From positions 4,959,501-5,023,500 of the forward strand of contig NC_056533.1 of NCBI RefSeq assembly GCF_910596095.1: a stretch of 64,000 bases of DNA, in the 5' to 3' direction. This document shows positions 61,700 to 64,000 of this stretch, one piece after another; position 1 is the first letter of the stretch; every line of letters begins with the position of its first letter. A program made the translations under genes and the position numbers. The notes beneath the pieces are model-generated. The model was given only the letters and a program-made list of their open reading frames with translations. It had not been told where the DNA came from and did not search any database. This stretch comes from Thunnus maccoyii. Taxonomy: Eukaryota; Chordata; Actinopteri; Scombriformes; Scombridae.

Positions 61700-63370
61700 C
61701 AAATATTTTGATTGGCTCCTGAGCCATGCAAATCAACTAGTTTGCTACTGTATAGGCTTCCACATGCTCCAAACAAACTAGGTTGTCCAATCGTGTCTAA
61801 GGGCTTCATACCTGTTCAGAATGGCCTCACTCAAAGGCAAGGAAAAGCTGGCTGCCATAGCCTCATCCTGGCTGCATCCGACTGCCACAAAGATTGTAAA
61901 TTTTTGTTATTTCTGCCTTCAGAAACAGGGTTTTTGGACACTCTTAGACAATCCAACAAGCACTGCATTTGAAGCTTACTGAGGTCTTGAAGGGTAGGTT
62001 CACAATTTTTCAAGTAGGTTCACATTTAGTCAGGTGCCCATATGTACATTAAAACTGGTTTTGCTCTAATCATTCCCCCTGTTCGTACTGACCATTAATA
62101 GATCCCTTCCTGATGTGCTTCCATGATACTGTTCCTCCACTGCAGCTCAACAAGTAAACATTGTTTAATTAATTCAGACAGCTGAAGCCTCATCTTAGCT
62201 TTAGTTTTTAATGTATTTTGCAGAATGAGGCTTGTGGATTTTGTCCCCAATTACTTCCATTAGAAGCACTTTAGAAAGGCATCGTTTAATGGCCAGTGTG
62301 ACCAGGAGGAAGTTTTATGATTAGGAAACCCTGCTTCATTGTACATATGGGCACCAGAGTATTATTTTAAGACAGACTTGGAAAAACTCTGAACCTATCC
62401 TCTAAACCTAGATAGCATTTTCTATAATGCTAGTTGCCCATAAAAAATGTATATGAACATGAAAATAACAGTTTTTGAAGCACAGAAGCTTTGTGGTGAC
62501 CCAGAGGAGGTTGTAGAGAAAAGCTAAAGAGAAACAAATCAAGTTTAACAATAGTAAAGGTATGTATATTAAGACTAAAATTTATGCATCTAATGACAGT
62601 TCCTGAGTCTATCCTGGGTTGCTTTAGCCCAAGCCACTCTTCTTTATACCACGTTTACATAGGAGGCATTTCAGACATATTTTTCTCTCATCTGTCTCAT
62701 GTGCATCTGACCAAATATTTATATGTTAATCAATAGAGTTGTCTACACCAACCACATAACGGCTTGCATTTCAAACAAGCAAGTCTCTTCTGCCATTTTA
62801 TCCATGGAACCACAGTGATTGTGCATTTGGGATGCAAGTACTGTCAAAACATGCTGACATGCTGTTTTCACAAGGAGTAAATTGTCAAATTGGTAGATTT
62901 TAGCATTGGAGCTTACATCACTGGTGACTGACAGCACTATTGTAAGCTGAACTGACTTACAGTAAGTTACTCCCTGGTTAAACCTTAACTTTATAAATCA
63001 TGCTTATATGGGCCTAGTGCTGGACTGAACAAAAATCCTCGAAACAGCAGCACACTGAAGACAGTCATTCTTCTTCAGTCTGTGTTTACTTTTAGTCTGA
63101 CTCCAAGACAAGCGTGATTGGGTTGTGTTACAGGTGGGAGACAAATTAGAGGAAAAACTGACATACAGTGTCTCAGTAGGGTGTTGGGCCATCAGGAGCC
63201 TCCAGAACAGCTTCAGTACCCCTGGACATAGAGTGTGGACACATTGCTTCAAAGTTTCTCATAGGTGTTCAGTTGGGTTGAACTATGGTGCTGGTGAAGG
63301 TCATAGCATATGATTCCCATCATTTTCATACTCATCAAACCATTCAGTGAAGCTGTATTTGTGAATGTTC
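61700..63370. other. Convergent intergenic region between slc51b-like and rasl12
   Basis: No exon was recognised. The right part may be rasl12 3' untranslated sequence read on the minus strand. Confidence 0.45.
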
Positions 63371-63378
63371 TCCACTCA

Positions 63379-63384
63379 TTTATT
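63379..63384 (-). terminator. Possible polyadenylation signal of rasl12
   Basis: TTTATT on the plus strand reads AATAAA on the minus strand, 179 bp after the rasl12 stop codon. Other copies further left are possible. Confidence 0.4.
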
Positions 63385-63562
63385 TATGTTTTTTCTTTAA
63401 TTTGTCACCCGTCTGTGTATTGTACAAGTGTTCATGTTATTGTGTCCACCTCATATGTAAGTAAAAGTAAAGTGATCAATGTTACTCTCTCTACATTATC
63501 TCATTAGTCTTTCACAGTGTAATTCTAGTGCAGTGTCAGTAGAGAGGATAACAGGGAGGGGA

Positions 63563-63905
63563 TCAGAAGATCTTGAAGCCTTTGAGCAGGGTGAGTGTGG
63601 CAGCCCGCCGTTTGCTCTGGGCCCTGGATGTCTTCACGGTGACCAGCTTGGCCGTGGCAGGGGCTGGCAGCTCCTTGTAGCAGGGGGTGGTGAAGGAGGG
63701 CGCCGAGGAGAGACTGAGCAGCGCTCTGTCCTCACTGATGTAGACAGCTGGAACCAGACAGCCACGCTTCCCGTCCCGCCTCGCCCTCCTCACCGCCTCG
63801 TAGAAGACATGTTGCACGGAGCGGAAGTCCAGACAGGCCGACACCTCGTAGAACAAACAGCCATAACGAGAGGCGAGGGCTTCACCATCAGACTTACTCA
63901 CCTGC
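63563..63905 (-). CDS. rasl12: RASL12 (Ras-like family 12), last coding exon
   Basis: On the minus strand an acceptor TTCTTCTCAG ends at 63906 and the exon opens with a partial codon followed by QVSKSDGEALASRYGCLFYEVSACLDF. It contains the VSA element of the G5 guanine-binding motif, then VQHVFYEAVRRARR, a variable middle, and the highly conserved ending AKLVTVKTSRAQSKRRAATLTLLKGFKIF with a stop at 63563-63565. This ending is characteristic of vertebrate RASL12, a small GTPase of the RERG-like group. It has no CAAX box, as is usual there, so it is not prenylated. The G1-G4 motifs are on exons beyond the right edge. It is convergent with the slc51b-like gene; both are neighbours on human 15q22, supporting the identification. 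Confidence 0.93.
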
Positions 63906-64000
63906 CTGAGAAGAAATCATGTTTGACAAGTACCACAGTAAAAATACAATTCCACTAAAACATACAGTGTAATCTTACTGTCCTAAGATTCAGATTCAGA

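Noticed and set aside
63479..63958. 159-codon plus-strand ORF opposite rasl12
   Set aside because: The minus strand encodes an unmistakable RASL12 C-terminus; the plus-strand frame has no domain and is glycine/arginine-rich because of base composition.

Overview
This window is vertebrate nuclear DNA, most likely from a ray-finned fish and probably a percomorph. The evidence is spliced genes with GT-AG introns, a vertebrate gene pair at the right end (an OST-beta-like slc51b gene and rasl12, which are close neighbours on human chromosome 15q22), and a repeat content typical of teleosts: L1, L2/CR1-like, Penelope, Harbinger and hAT remnants, tRNA-headed SINEs, and many CA, TTA and TAA microsatellites. 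There are no operons, bacterial genes or CRISPR arrays. The species assignment is inference.

From 1 to 26 kb the window is transposon-dominated. A broken hAT-like transposase (minus strand, about 280-2070) is split by a 743-bp Penelope-like element (848-1590). A perfect 13-bp target duplication flanks this insert. It keeps the end of a GIY-YIG-type open reading frame, a 50-bp tandem triplication and a hammerhead-ribozyme-like fold. Two Harbinger fragments follow (3.5 and 5.2 kb), then an L2-like reverse transcriptase fragment (8 kb) and a 5'-truncated L1 copy (9806-13090) with a poly(A) tail and a 17-bp target duplication. Next come hAT-type non-autonomous repeats, a second L1 endonuclease fragment (18.6-19.1 kb), a minus-strand HARBI1-like pseudogene (22.8-23.8 kb) and an unclassified DNA-transposon transposase remnant (23.9-25.7 kb).

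From 26 to 56 kb there is no convincing host gene. This stretch holds microsatellites, an L2-type endonuclease fragment (33.1-34.2 kb), a near-perfect 32-bp-stem hairpin (37243-37311), an L1 copy with intact ORF1-type coiled-coil sequence that was later interrupted by a tRNA-headed SINE and an LTR-like segment (38.0-41.0 kb), and a MITE (50308-50680). Several stretches of complex, homeodomain-site-rich sequence could be conserved non-coding elements.

The right end holds the only host genes. A five-exon plus-strand gene at 56576-59729 joins, with one continuous reading frame and matching splice phases, a signal peptide, a mannose-receptor-type cysteine-rich (R-type/ricin-B-like) lectin domain and a C-terminal part that looks like organic solute transporter subunit beta (Slc51b): one membrane segment and a cytosolic tail. 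This predicted lectin-transporter-subunit fusion is the most interesting item in the window. Downstream, on the minus strand and tail-to-tail with it, lies the last coding exon of rasl12 (63563-63905); the rest of that gene lies beyond the right edge.
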